Shown piece after piece: positions 16,134-25,326 of a stretch of DNA of 64,000 nucleotides. Origin of the DNA: Anaeromicropila populeti (GTDB taxonomy: Bacteria > Bacillota > Clostridia > Lachnospirales > Lachnospiraceae); assembly GCF_900112775.1 (NCBI RefSeq), contig NZ_FOYZ01000002.1, positions 310,001 to 374,000 of the forward strand, given 5' to 3'. The position numbers and the translations under genes were made by a program. The notes beneath the pieces are model-generated. The model was not told the DNA's origin. It saw nothing but the letters and a program-made list of their open reading frames with translations, and did not search any database. Numbering within the stretch: position 1 is the stretch's first letter; each line of letters starts with the position of its first letter.

Positions 16134-17201
16134 ATGTATTCTATTGATGAAATACTAAATATGAAGGAACCCTATGAGCTTTTTGAAGGAAATCTAATTC
16201 AGGCAAAGGAGAAAAGAAACCAGTTACTGAAATTATTTCATCCAGATATAAGTTCTAAGGATATGAGGAGAAAGGAAGTGGTAGTGGTTATTCAAGAGTT
16301 ATATGAAAAGGCTGTAAAACAATTAATGGAGGGAAGCTGGAGTGCACCAGGCTATATCAGATGGAAGGGAAAGGAGGGGAAAGTCCATGAAATGAACTAT
16401 AAAAGAAAGTATTCCTTTGAGTTAGGAGAAATGTTTTTTGGAAATAACGTAGTGCTTTATGCGTTAGAAGAAGAACAGACAGAATTTGCACAAAATTATT
16501 TATGTGCAAGAAGAAAAATACAGTTTGTAAATGATGAAATGAAAACAGAATTTGACAAGTATTTACCTAATATTATTACAAATTTTACGTCACAAAATAA
16601 CAAGCATTGTATTGTAGTAAGAAAGCAATCAGATTTATATTGCCTGAAGGAAATTCTCTGGTACTATGGGGGCTGTCTGAACGCAGAAAGCATAGCCTGG
16701 ATTTTAAGCAGTTTGTATAATATTATTTGTCTTTTGGCCTATAACAACATGACTCACAACGGAATTGCAATAGAAAATTATTTTATTTCACCAGAAAAAC
16801 ATTATGGTGCATTGCTGGGAGGCTGGTGGTATGGCAGGGAAGAAAAGCAAAGGATGTTGGGAGTCAGTGAGGAAATTTATAAAATTATGCCCTATGCCAT
16901 GCAGGGGAATAAATTAAGTAATATTCAGCTGGATTTGGAATCTGTCCGCAGGATAGGACGTCAGCTGGCAGGAGATGAAACGGGCATTAGTCTGGTGGAT
17001 AAAACGGGCATTCCAGAACCAATGGTAAGATGGCTTAGAGGAACTGCTGGAGAAAATCCATGGGAAGAGTATGAAGAATGGGAACAAGTATTAACAACAA
17101 GCTTTGGAGCTAGGCGATTTGTTTCAATGGAGTTCACGCCCTTAGAATTTGAAAGAAAAGCAGGAGGTATGGAAAATGGGATATGGAAGATGGACAAATA
17201 A
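16134..17201 (+). CDS. J-domain-like / pseudokinase protein
   Basis: 355 residues; not a recognised named family. Residues about 10-70 resemble the middle of a J domain, with the HPD tripeptide at 36-38 (LLKLFHPDIS), the Hsp70-stimulating signature. Residues about 150-300 resemble a protein-kinase C-lobe without catalysis. MTHNGIAIENYFI (207-218) lines up with the HGDIxPxN catalytic loop but lacks the Asp, and LLGGWW (227-232) replaces the DFG region. It is therefore read as a pseudokinase fused to a J-like domain, possibly a scaffold or regulator of the vWA protein encoded next. First gene of the operon under the shared operator; the following gene overlaps it by 26 nt. Confidence 0.6.
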   Translation: MYSIDEILNMKEPYELFEGNLIQAKEKRNQLLKLFHPDISSKDMRRKEVVVVIQELYEKAVKQLMEGSWSAPGYIRWKGKEGKVHEMNYKRKYSFELGEMFFGNNVVLYALEEEQTEFAQNYLCARRKIQFVNDEMKTEFDKYLPNIITNFTSQNNKHCIVVRKQSDLYCLKEILWYYGGCLNAESIAWILSSLYNIICLLAYNNMTHNGIAIENYFISPEKHYGALLGGWWYGREEKQRMLGVSEEIYKIMPYAMQGNKLSNIQLDLESVRRIGRQLAGDETGISLVDKTGIPEPMVRWLRGTAGENPWEEYEEWEQVLTTSFGARRFVSMEFTPLEFERKAGGMENGIWKMDK

Positions 17202-18099
17202 GGACTGGGAAGTATATGCAAAGAAAAATATTGATGGAAAGAAAAATGTAAAGGACATTTACAGGGCATCAGCACTGGCACCCGAACTAGATCCCAAAGG
17301 GGTAGTATTCCGGGAAAGTGTGGATAGCAAGATTAATCCTTGTGCAACCCCTGTAATAGTAGGACTGGATGTGACAGGTTCTATGGGATTTATTCTAGAG
17401 AGTATGGCAAGGGAAGGACTGAAAAAATTGGCAACAGCAATCTATGACAGAGTGCCAATTCCAGATCCTCACTTGATGTTTATGGGGATAGGTGATGTAA
17501 AATGCGACAGGGCTCCACTTCAGATTACTCAATTTGAGGCAGATATCCGAATTGCGGATCAGCTTACTAAAATATACCTGGAGCAGGGAGGTGGTGGAAA
17601 TAATTCAGAAAGCTATACATTGCCGTGGTGGTTTGCAGCTATGCATACTAAATGTGATAATTACACAAAAAGAGGGAAAAAGGGATACCTCTTTACCATT
17701 GGAGATGAATGTCCACCCCAAGAGATTTTAAAAACAGAGATATTCCGGGTGCTGGGATATCAACCGGAGTTTGAAAAAATTTCTACAGAAAAGCTGCTAA
17801 ATCTGGTGAGCCGTCAATATGAAGTGTTTCATATTATTGTAGAAGAAGGTTCTTACTGTTCATCAAGGAAGGATAAAGTAGTGGGGGAATGGAGAAACGT
17901 GTTAGGACAGCGCGCCTTGCTGCTTCCAGATCACGAAAAAATGGCAGAGCTTATTGTCTCTACCTTACAGATAATGAATGGAGAAAGCTGTGAAACTATA
18001 ATGAACAGCTGGGATCAGTCTACTGCTCTGGTATTGGAAAAGGCAGTCCGGAACTTGCAGGTTAATAAGAAAGGAATTAGAAATCTAATAAAATTTTAG
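17176..18099 (+). CDS. vWA-domain protein with MIDAS motif
   Basis: 307 residues from ATG 17176, chosen because GGAGG at 17163-17167 lies 8 nt upstream; an earlier in-frame TTG has no RBS. The centre is a von Willebrand A-like domain: PVIVGLDVTGSMG (60-71) is a MIDAS DxTxS motif (Asp65, Thr67, Ser69), followed by FMGIGDVKCD and LFTIGDECPP strands. No signal peptide, so cytoplasmic. vWA proteins with MIDAS metal sites often assemble or regulate partner enzymes. The 26-nt overlap with the pseudokinase gene implies translational coupling and a joint function. A PurA-like gene follows after 11 nt. Confidence 0.75.
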   Translation: MGYGRWTNKDWEVYAKKNIDGKKNVKDIYRASALAPELDPKGVVFRESVDSKINPCATPVIVGLDVTGSMGFILESMAREGLKKLATAIYDRVPIPDPHLMFMGIGDVKCDRAPLQITQFEADIRIADQLTKIYLEQGGGGNNSESYTLPWWFAAMHTKCDNYTKRGKKGYLFTIGDECPPQEILKTEIFRVLGYQPEFEKISTEKLLNLVSRQYEVFHIIVEEGSYCSSRKDKVVGEWRNVLGQRALLLPDHEKMAELIVSTLQIMNGESCETIMNSWDQSTALVLEKAVRNLQVNKKGIRNLIKF

Positions 18100-18110
18100 G
18101 AGGAAACAGT

Positions 18111-19358
18111 ATGAAGATGGCTAAGGTAGTGATAGGAGCTAATTTTGGAGATGAGGGAAAAGGATTAATGACCGATTATTTTGGCGCAAACAGTAAGAAT
18201 CCAATTGTTATCCGGTTTAACGGAGGCGCACAGGCAGGGCATACAGTAGTAACGACTCAAGGAACAAGACATGTGTTCAGTCACTTCGGAGCTGGAAGTC
18301 TCCTGGGAGTGCCAACCTACCTAAGCCAGTTCTTTGCTGTGAATCCATTGATATTTTTTAAGGAATGGGAAGAATTAAAATTGTGTTTTTGCAGAAAAAA
18401 GAATCCAGTTTTTCCGAAGGTTATGGTTTCAGAAAACTGTATGGTTACAACACCCTATGATATGTTGATTAACCAGGTGGTAGAAAGTCAACGTGGGGCA
18501 GGCCGTCATGGAAGCTGTGGACTGGGTTTTTACGAAACAATTTTGCGAAATCAAAAAACGGAATACCAGCTTACGGTGCAGGAATTGTTGGATCTAAAAA
18601 GGAAGGGAAGTGAAGGAAGATACAAAATAAGAAAAAAGCTGGATTTCATCCGTCAAAGCTATGTAAAACAGCGTTTTTGTCAATTGGGAATAACGATGGT
18701 GGATGATAATTTATTATCTGTTTTACAATCGGATGGGTTGTTAGAGGATTCTTTAGAGCAGATGCGACAATTTGTGGATGAAGTTAGAGTAGTTAATTTT
18801 GAAACAGCGGTTAAGGACTTTGATACACTACTATTTGAAGGGGCACAAGGGCTGATGCTGCATCAAAGCTATCGTTATTTTCCTCATGTAACCCCTTCTA
18901 ACACAGGTATGGAGAACGTAGTGGAACTTTTGACACCACTAAAAAGTGAAATATCTGAAATAGAGGCAGTGTATGTTACCAGAACGTATTTGACAAGACA
19001 TGGGGCGGGGCCCCTGCCTGGTGAATTAAAGGAGAAACCATATGAAAATATTGTTGATTTAACGAATCAGCCCAACGAATATCAGGGAAAACTGCGTTTT
19101 GCCTATTTGGATGTTACTATGTTAAAGGAAAATGTGGATAACGATTTGGAACGAGTGAAAAACAGTGGATTTTCTATAAAACCAGCACTAGCAATTACTT
19201 GTCTTAATCAACCACAGGGAAATATTGTATTTATAAAAAATAAGAGAAAACAGTCTGCCACTAAAAAGACATTTCTGCAAGTGCTTCAGCAAGTTACAGG
19301 GATAGAAGAATTATATGTCAGCTGGGGTGAAAATAGAAATTGTGTAGATCGTTATTGA
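18111..19358 (+). CDS. Divergent adenylosuccinate synthetase (PurA paralogue)
   Basis: 415 residues. It retains the PurA GTP/IMP machinery: GANFGDEGKG (P-loop with catalytic Asp), FNGGAQAGHTV (catalytic His), LLFEGAQGLML, VTPSNTG and YVTRTYLTRHGAGPLPGE. It departs from PurA where aspartate is bound. The usual TTTGRPRRxGWxD-type loop is replaced by PNEYQGKLRFAYLD (321-334), and the GIGPAYEDK region reads GSCGLGFYET. This suggests a ligase that still uses GTP and a purine nucleotide but joins a different amine or substrate. It sits in a vWA/pseudokinase operon and not with purine genes, so a housekeeping role is unlikely. RBS AGGAGG. Reaction is inferred. Confidence 0.8.
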   Translation: MKMAKVVIGANFGDEGKGLMTDYFGANSKNPIVIRFNGGAQAGHTVVTTQGTRHVFSHFGAGSLLGVPTYLSQFFAVNPLIFFKEWEELKLCFCRKKNPVFPKVMVSENCMVTTPYDMLINQVVESQRGAGRHGSCGLGFYETILRNQKTEYQLTVQELLDLKRKGSEGRYKIRKKLDFIRQSYVKQRFCQLGITMVDDNLLSVLQSDGLLEDSLEQMRQFVDEVRVVNFETAVKDFDTLLFEGAQGLMLHQSYRYFPHVTPSNTGMENVVELLTPLKSEISEIEAVYVTRTYLTRHGAGPLPGELKEKPYENIVDLTNQPNEYQGKLRFAYLDVTMLKENVDNDLERVKNSGFSIKPALAITCLNQPQGNIVFIKNKRKQSATKKTFLQVLQQVTGIEELYVSWGENRNCVDRY

Positions 19359-19419
19359 ACTGTGCTACGGTATTCGGTAAAATACATTTATACTACGTAA
19401 GAATATTGGGGGATGGACA

Positions 19420-20562
19420 ATGGTTATAAATGAATCGGCATACTATAATGGGAAGTTGTGGTGTGCTTATGAATTAAAGGATACAAGGGGAAATTATAAG
19501 GAAGAATACAGGCTTTTTATGAGAAAGGAAAGTCAGAAAAATAAATTTATTTGTCCTGATTGCGGGGAACGGCTGATTTTGTGTGCTGGGCTGATCATGG
19601 AGCCATTTTTTAAGCATCATGAAAACTCGGCGTGCATTAACCGGAGTGAGGCTGGCAACCGAAGAAATATAGCTGCCAGAAGAATGTTGTTTCATCTTGC
19701 GAAATCCAGCTTTCCAGAGGCAGTGATTGAGTTTAATAAAAAAATACAAGATAAGATAACAGTAGATTTACTGGTAACGACAAATGGAGGAGGGCAGTTG
19801 GCGTTAGAGTATTTAAGTTATGAAATAAAGCTAGAGGAGTGGGAGCATAAGCATGAATGTTACCAAAAAAATAACATAATAGATATTTGGTTTTTAAACA
19901 GCAAAAGATATCAGATGGAAAAACCCACAACATTTGAATATATGATGACAAAATATAAATCTGTTTTAAATTTCATAGATTATGAAAATAATCTTATTAT
20001 TTTAAAAGAAAAATGTCAGCTTTCTGTTCATAAGGAAACCAGGCTGCTTGCAAAGGAGTATTGCATTGAAGAACTACAGCTGAGTGAGCAGGGCGAATGG
20101 ATTTGTGACTATGAAGAGTTTAAGGAAATGGAACTTTCTGCGATGACAGCGTTGCTAGAAAGACAGGAACGGGAAAAGCGGTTTAAGCAGGCTCAGGAGG
20201 AAAAGAAAGCTCAGGCTAGACAAGAATATGAAGAGGCCACACGTAAGAGGATGGAAAGTGACAATCCAGTGCCCCAGCAATTCAGTTTGTTTAAAAAGGG
20301 CTCTGTTATCCGGACAAAAATAGAAGAAGGAACTGTAACCAAGTACACTATGAAAATGACAGGAATTAAGGAACTGTGGGATTTGCCTGAACTTGTAGGA
20401 AAAGACTGGGAAGTCAGAGTTGGAGATAAAAACCGCTTTCAATACTTGAGAAACTTAAATAAGGATCTAAGGGAATGTAAGGATAGTAAGGAAATAAGTG
20501 AAAAAATTCAGCGGGCAGTTGATATTTTAGAATCGGCGACGGATGCAAGCCAGTGGAGATAG
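19420..20562 (+). CDS. CoiA-like protein with zinc ribbon and nuclease-like domain
   Basis: 380 residues. Residues 45-72 form a zinc-binding unit (CPDCGERL ... FFKHHENSAC) as in CoiA-type competence proteins. A restriction-endonuclease-like core follows: VDLLV with Asp116 and LALEYLS with Glu130; the usual Gln/Lys two positions after the Glu is Leu, so catalysis is uncertain. Residues about 230-280 are a charged helical region (REKRFKQAQEEKKAQARQ). It begins 61 nt after the PurA-like gene on the same strand, with a TATACT at 19389-19394 that could be its own -10 box. It may be the effector of the cluster or an unrelated neighbour. No competence genes are nearby. Confidence 0.65.
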   Translation: MVINESAYYNGKLWCAYELKDTRGNYKEEYRLFMRKESQKNKFICPDCGERLILCAGLIMEPFFKHHENSACINRSEAGNRRNIAARRMLFHLAKSSFPEAVIEFNKKIQDKITVDLLVTTNGGGQLALEYLSYEIKLEEWEHKHECYQKNNIIDIWFLNSKRYQMEKPTTFEYMMTKYKSVLNFIDYENNLIILKEKCQLSVHKETRLLAKEYCIEELQLSEQGEWICDYEEFKEMELSAMTALLERQEREKRFKQAQEEKKAQARQEYEEATRKRMESDNPVPQQFSLFKKGSVIRTKIEEGTVTKYTMKMTGIKELWDLPELVGKDWEVRVGDKNRFQYLRNLNKDLRECKDSKEISEKIQRAVDILESATDASQWR

Positions 20563-20576
20563 AGTAGGATAAGATA

Positions 20577-20607
20577 CTGGATATAGAAAGTAGAGGTCTA
20601 TATCCAG
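20577..20607. terminator. Hairpin between converging genes
   Basis: CTGGATATAGA (20577-20587) and TCTATATCCAG (20597-20607) form a perfect 11-bp stem between the CoiA-like gene and the minus-strand SDR gene, overlapping the SDR stop codon. There is no proper T tract on either strand, so terminator function is likely only from its position. Confidence 0.45.
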
Positions 20608-21329
20608 CCTCCGTCGAGGGAAATAATCTGTCCAGTTAAATACTCATTTTTTTGTGTAATGGAATATACCAGTTCTGCCACTTCTTCAGGCTGTCCAAGC
20701 CGATTGGCTGGTATTTCTTCTTTTAAGGTTTCTCGTTCTTCTTCACTTAAAAAGTGATTCATTTCTGTATCAATTGCTCCACAGGCAACAGCATTTACCT
20801 GAATATTACTTGGAGCAAGTTCTTTTGCCAGTGCTTTTGTAAATGCGTGTATGCCGCCTTTGGCCGCAGAGTATGCCACTTCACAGGAAGCACCTGCCAA
20901 TCCCCATACGGATGAAATGGTTATGATTTTCCCAGATTTGGAAGAAAGCATATAGGGGATAGCCAGTCTGGAGCAATAAAAAACGGAGGAAAGGTTGGTT
21001 TGTATAATCTCATTCCACTGTTCGGGTGTCATATCCTGCAATAATCCAATATGAGAAATTGCTGCATTATTAATTAATACATCTAGTTTTCCAAACTTGT
21101 TCTCGATAGACTGGAATAGTCTGTTCACCTCTTGATATTGTGATACGTCTGCCAGCACGCTAAGACAGGATACTCCAAAGGCTTCTATATCTTTTCTGAC
21201 AACTTCTAACTGCTCTTTATTTTTCTTGCAGTTAATAATCACGTCATAGCCCTCTTCGGCATATTTCAATGCGATTGCTTTCCCTATTCCACGGGAAGAG
21301 CCAGTTACTAATACTGTTCTATTACTCAT
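20598..21329 (-). CDS. Short-chain dehydrogenase/reductase (FabG/YmfI-like)
   Basis: 243 residues, a classical SDR: TGSSRGIG (cofactor loop), NNAAISH, catalytic Ser in ISSVWG, YxxxK as YSAAK, and the C-terminal LTGQIISLDGGWI. The family covers 3-oxoacyl-ACP reductases and also YmfI-type reductases that finish 5-aminopentanol modification of elongation factor P. The stretches GAIDTEMNHFLSEEE and LAKELAPSNIQVNAVACG suggest the YmfI-like group common in clostridia, but this cannot be settled by eye. It is alone on the minus strand, facing the CoiA-like gene. Confidence 0.85.
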   Translation of the reverse strand: MSNRTVLVTGSSRGIGKAIALKYAEEGYDVIINCKKNKEQLEVVRKDIEAFGVSCLSVLADVSQYQEVNRLFQSIENKFGKLDVLINNAAISHIGLLQDMTPEQWNEIIQTNLSSVFYCSRLAIPYMLSSKSGKIITISSVWGLAGASCEVAYSAAKGGIHAFTKALAKELAPSNIQVNAVACGAIDTEMNHFLSEEERETLKEEIPANRLGQPEEVAELVYSITQKNEYLTGQIISLDGGWI

Positions 21330-21510
21330 TTTGTTCGGTCACTCCCCAAATATTTAATGGTACTTTTTATCTTATAAGAATTGTGGAAAGGAGTCAAGGG
21401 AAAATGTGGTTGAATATTTTGTTGAATAAAAGAAATTGGTGTTTATTAAAAAAGTTAAATAAAGTATTTTGTTGAAAAAAATAAACAACTTTGTATGGTT
21501 TTCTATACCT

Positions 21511-21639
21511 TATAATGTTAAGATAAATATGTACTGATAAATTTTTACATATAAGAACACATTTATAAAAAATTGGAGGTGAAGTGAGTATGGGGAGAGG
21601 CATTTAATTGCTAATTTAATAGTAAGGTGCAGTAATGCC
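21511..21639 (+). promoter_or_regulatory. Leader of the GLUG-protein operon: -10 box, tiny ORF and hairpin
   Basis: In the 347-nt gap before the secreted-protein operon there is a perfect TATAAT (21511-21516) without a convincing -35. A strong RBS GGAGGTG (21575-21581) then precedes a tiny ORF, ATG GGG AGA GGC ATT TAA (21590-21607). The end of this ORF (AGGCATT, 21598-21604) is complementary to AATGCCT (21633-21639), so a ribosome on the ORF would open that stem. The ORF's function is unproven. The remainder of the gap, apart from AT-rich sequence, shows nothing clear. Confidence 0.35.
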
Positions 21640-21676
21640 TTGCAAAAAAGTATAATGTAATGGAAAGGAGAGAAAC

Positions 21677-24600
21677 ATGAAAAAGAAAATTCTTTTTGCT
21701 GCTTTTTTGCTGTTGCTTGTTATATTTGGTACGGCAATAACAAGTTATGCGGATAGTTTTATTTTGACAGCTACACCAGACGTGACTAATAATTGTGTGT
21801 CATTAAACTGGACAGCTCCCGATGCAGAAACAAATTATTCTTATATGATTTATCAGCAGAGAGGAGCAGATGAAAATGCGGTTTATCAAAGCATTCCTGC
21901 AAAGGATGTTGTTAAGGTGCTGGAAATCTACCCCAAAGTTTCAACTCTGACAGGATGGGTTGGGTCTTATGGACAGGGAAAGATAACCTGTACGGCAACA
22001 ACCATTGAAGCGTTTAATGCAAATCCAAGTATGATTTGGAATTATGATGTCATTGCATTTGGGTTCTGGGATTCTAATAATGAAAAGGATCTTACAGCAT
22101 CCAGTGCAGCAGTATTGAAACAATACATTGAACAGGGATATGGGGTGCTTTTTGGACATGATACAGTCGCTGGAAATAAAGCATCTGTAAGGGTATTTAA
22201 TAACTTTGTGGGGTATGTGAATGTAGAATTGTCACCGTATACTTCGGGATGGACGTGGCCGGCATATTCCTGTGGTGGTACAACGGTTACTATTCAAAAA
22301 AAGGGGCTGTTAACCAACTATCCTTACCAGATTGGGGATGTTGGAACTGTGCTGACTATACCCAATGCGCATACAGTTGGACAAAAGGCATTGGGGGATG
22401 TGTGGATGACTTTTCCCACAGGAACTAATTTAATATATAATGCCTATTTGACGACATGGAATAACTGTGCATTAATACAGACAGGACATTCCAGTGGTGC
22501 AGCAACGGTGGACGAACAAAAGCTGATTATGAATACGTTGTTTTATCTGGCGCAAAAAACCAGCACTACATCATGGGAAGATCATATGGCACAGGATTTG
22601 ACAGGTCCGTCCAAACCAGAATTATCCCACTTGTCTATAGCAAATACTAGTGGACAAATCAGCTTTCAAGCATCTTCAACAGATGTAGGGGATCAGTATC
22701 ATTACTATATTGAAGCAACTGCGCCAGGAACACAACAGGTGCTGACTTCTTCCAAAGTAGGTGCTTATTTAGAAAGTGGATTAAGTGGCTATTCTTACAT
22801 AATCAATCAATCGTCAAATACAATTCCTGATAATATTGTGGACAGCAGTAGTGGAAGTATTACTCAAAATTTCAGTTTTACGCAGAAGGGTTATATTCAT
22901 ATAAAAGCTTTAGATAAGGCTGGGAATGCTTCTGAAACACTTCATTATGAATTGTCGGATTTGACAGCACCTACGATGCCAAAAGCAAAGATAATAGAAA
23001 AACAGTTAATTCTGATTGCCAGTCAGGATTTAGAGTCAGGTGTTAGCCAATATGAATATAGATTAAATGGATCTGACTGGGTAACATGGAAAGGAAATAT
23101 TAACTTGACTGAGTTGGAAGACGGTACCTATATATTGGAGCTTAAGGCTGTTGATAATATGGGAAATGAAAGTGAAGTGTATACTTTTACCTTTCAGCTT
23201 ACCTATCAGCAGGAAGCGGCTGCGGTTTCTTTGGTAGAAAAGGCAGAACTCAGTGAAAACCAGACAGACATTGACGCAGCTTATTTAGTGGTATGTAAAC
23301 TAAGTGAAGGAGAAGTAAAGCTGGCTCTTTTAAAACGTCTTGCGTTAATTCAATGTATCAAACCAAAGGTTGATATTAAATTAGCAGTAGGAGATACAGC
23401 AGTCAACATAGACAGCTTTAAAGAGGATTTGTATGCCGAGCTTCAAAGAAGGGGAATTAATACGACTAATTTTAATATTATGACAACACAGCAAACAACG
23501 GTTTCCACAGAAATGGAAGATGCAGCTGATATTTTTAATAAATGGGGGCGCATAGGATGGACTGGCCAATGGAGTTTTGACAGTGTCGAAAAGGTAATTA
23601 AAAATGCGGAAAATACAGATAACTTTACAGGTTTTTATTATCCAAATAATTTTAGTTACAGGGACATTGATTTTACCTATTACAATAATACTACTAATGC
23701 TGATGACGATGTAATGGGAGCTATGATTAAATTTAACCGCAATGCAGATGGAACCGTTACAACATATGTGTTTAGCCTGGATAGAGGCGATAATGGTGGT
23801 GGAGTTCAAACCCAATATGGCGGCGGCGGACTATATAAAATTGTGAACAAGCCATTTGAATATACGACTGTTACTTTGCTACAGGAAGTCAGTGCCGTAT
23901 GGGAAAGAAATAGCTGGACCCGATACCATCTAGTTGCTAAGGGAAATAATATTAAGGTATATCAGAATGAGGAACTGTTGATTGATTATACAGACAATAA
24001 CAATCCTATTATAACAGGATCCTATGGGTTCTTCTCCTTTAGTCAGCCAGATGCCATGTATAAGGATGTAACGATTGTATGTGAAAATACTCAGACACTT
24101 GGTGAGGTGCTGGATACAACAGTCTGGTCAGATAATTCTGCTCGTTTTATTATTAACTTAAATGATACGCTGGAGGAGGATTTAAGTGATGCAGGAAAAA
24201 GAGCTGCAATGGTTACAAAGACAAAAGCAGCAGGAGCACACTACATAGGATGGGGAACTAGTGTAAATCAACAGCAATCCTTACAATTTATATCAGAAAA
24301 CAATAAGAACGGTATTTTTGTAGATAATGGAAATTATGCTGCATCAGTTATAGAAATTGCAGATTATATTATCAAAAGATTTATTTTTCCAGAAGGACAA
24401 GGAACAATAGACACACCTTACATAATTAGAAGTGTTGAACAGATAGAAAGTATAAAATATGATTTAAGTGCTTATTATAGGCTGGAAGAAAACATAGACC
24501 TGGGAGGTAAACTATGGATAGGGTTAGGAAGTGAGAAAACTCCATTTACAGGAGGGCTTAATGGAAATGGATGCACAATAAGCAATTTCACCATGAATAG

Positions 24601-25306
24601 TGCTGGAAGTGAGTATATTGGTTTTTTTGGTGTAATAGAAAATAGTACCATAACCAAAATTAATTTTACAGGAGTATCTGTTTTAGGAGGAAAATATGTA
24701 GGTGTTCTTGCAGGCTATGCAAAAGGAGAAGCATTGTCCATATCTCACTGCTCGGTTGAAGAAGTCAATGTAGAGGGAAATATTGCAGTAGGTGGATTAA
24801 TTGGAATGATGGAAGGAGGAAGCATGGGAAACTGTTCCAGTGAGGCTGGTATTTATGGTAAAACCTTTGTAGGAGGGCTGATTGGACATGGAAAAGGAAT
24901 TATAATTAAAGATTGTGTCAGTGCGGCAACCGTTACCGGAGTAACCTGCGTGGGAGGTATCCTTGGGTATAGTGATGGAAACTGGATAGAAACCAGCCAG
25001 AGTATAGCTACACTGGTGGGAAACAGTAAAGTAGGAGGTCTTATTGGTTATAACAATGGGGCAACAAGAGATGGGTTGCCATTTATACCAGTAATATCGG
25101 AATGTACCAGTTTGGCTACCGTAAAAGGAGATTCTTATGTAGGGGGTATTGCAGGATATTGTGACTTTAGCAACTTAAAAAGCTGTAGGAGTCTGGGAAC
25201 CTTGGAAGGAAATGAAAACTTAGGTGGACTAATAGGGTATAGCAATGAAGGAAACTGTACAGAGTGTGATGATACATTGTGTATTATGACAGGAAGCAAT
25301 GTATAA
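21677..25306 (+). CDS. Secreted GLUG-repeat protein with N-terminal DUF5057-like region
   Basis: 1209 residues with a signal peptide (MKKKILFAAFLLLLVIFGTAITSYA). The first 300 residues resemble the DUF5057 region of clostridial surface proteins (VLEIYPKVSTLTGWVGSYGQGKI, YDVIAFGFWDSNNEKDLT, GYGVLFGHDT). An Ig-like segment follows (about 430-510). Residues about 600-840 look like a concanavalin-type jelly roll (WGRIGWTGQWSFDS ... GSYGFFSFSQPDAMYKDV). From about residue 910 there is one GLUG module (GQGTIDTPYIIRSVEQIESIKYDLSAYYRL, then repeats of the type YVGGIAGYCD). The same module occurs eight times in the next gene. No LPXTG or other anchor was seen. Cell-surface or secreted role, ligand unknown. 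Confidence 0.8.
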   Translation: MKKKILFAAFLLLLVIFGTAITSYADSFILTATPDVTNNCVSLNWTAPDAETNYSYMIYQQRGADENAVYQSIPAKDVVKVLEIYPKVSTLTGWVGSYGQGKITCTATTIEAFNANPSMIWNYDVIAFGFWDSNNEKDLTASSAAVLKQYIEQGYGVLFGHDTVAGNKASVRVFNNFVGYVNVELSPYTSGWTWPAYSCGGTTVTIQKKGLLTNYPYQIGDVGTVLTIPNAHTVGQKALGDVWMTFPTGTNLIYNAYLTTWNNCALIQTGHSSGAATVDEQKLIMNTLFYLAQKTSTTSWEDHMAQDLTGPSKPELSHLSIANTSGQISFQASSTDVGDQYHYYIEATAPGTQQVLTSSKVGAYLESGLSGYSYIINQSSNTIPDNIVDSSSGSITQNFSFTQKGYIHIKALDKAGNASETLHYELSDLTAPTMPKAKIIEKQLILIASQDLESGVSQYEYRLNGSDWVTWKGNINLTELEDGTYILELKAVDNMGNESEVYTFTFQLTYQQEAAAVSLVEKAELSENQTDIDAAYLVVCKLSEGEVKLALLKRLALIQCIKPKVDIKLAVGDTAVNIDSFKEDLYAELQRRGINTTNFNIMTTQQTTVSTEMEDAADIFNKWGRIGWTGQWSFDSVEKVIKNAENTDNFTGFYYPNNFSYRDIDFTYYNNTTNADDDVMGAMIKFNRNADGTVTTYVFSLDRGDNGGGVQTQYGGGGLYKIVNKPFEYTTVTLLQEVSAVWERNSWTRYHLVAKGNNIKVYQNEELLIDYTDNNNPIITGSYGFFSFSQPDAMYKDVTIVCENTQTLGEVLDTTVWSDNSARFIINLNDTLEEDLSDAGKRAAMVTKTKAAGAHYIGWGTSVNQQQSLQFISENNKNGIFVDNGNYAASVIEIADYIIKRFIFPEGQGTIDTPYIIRSVEQIESIKYDLSAYYRLEENIDLGGKLWIGLGSEKTPFTGGLNGNGCTISNFTMNSAGSEYIGFFGVIENSTITKINFTGVSVLGGKYVGVLAGYAKGEALSISHCSVEEVNVEGNIAVGGLIGMMEGGSMGNCSSEAGIYGKTFVGGLIGHGKGIIIKDCVSAATVTGVTCVGGILGYSDGNWIETSQSIATLVGNSKVGGLIGYNNGATRDGLPFIPVISECTSLATVKGDSYVGGIAGYCDFSNLKSCRSLGTLEGNENLGGLIGYSNEGNCTECDDTLCIMTGSNV

Positions 25307-25326
25307 ATTTTGAGGGAGGAATGAGA

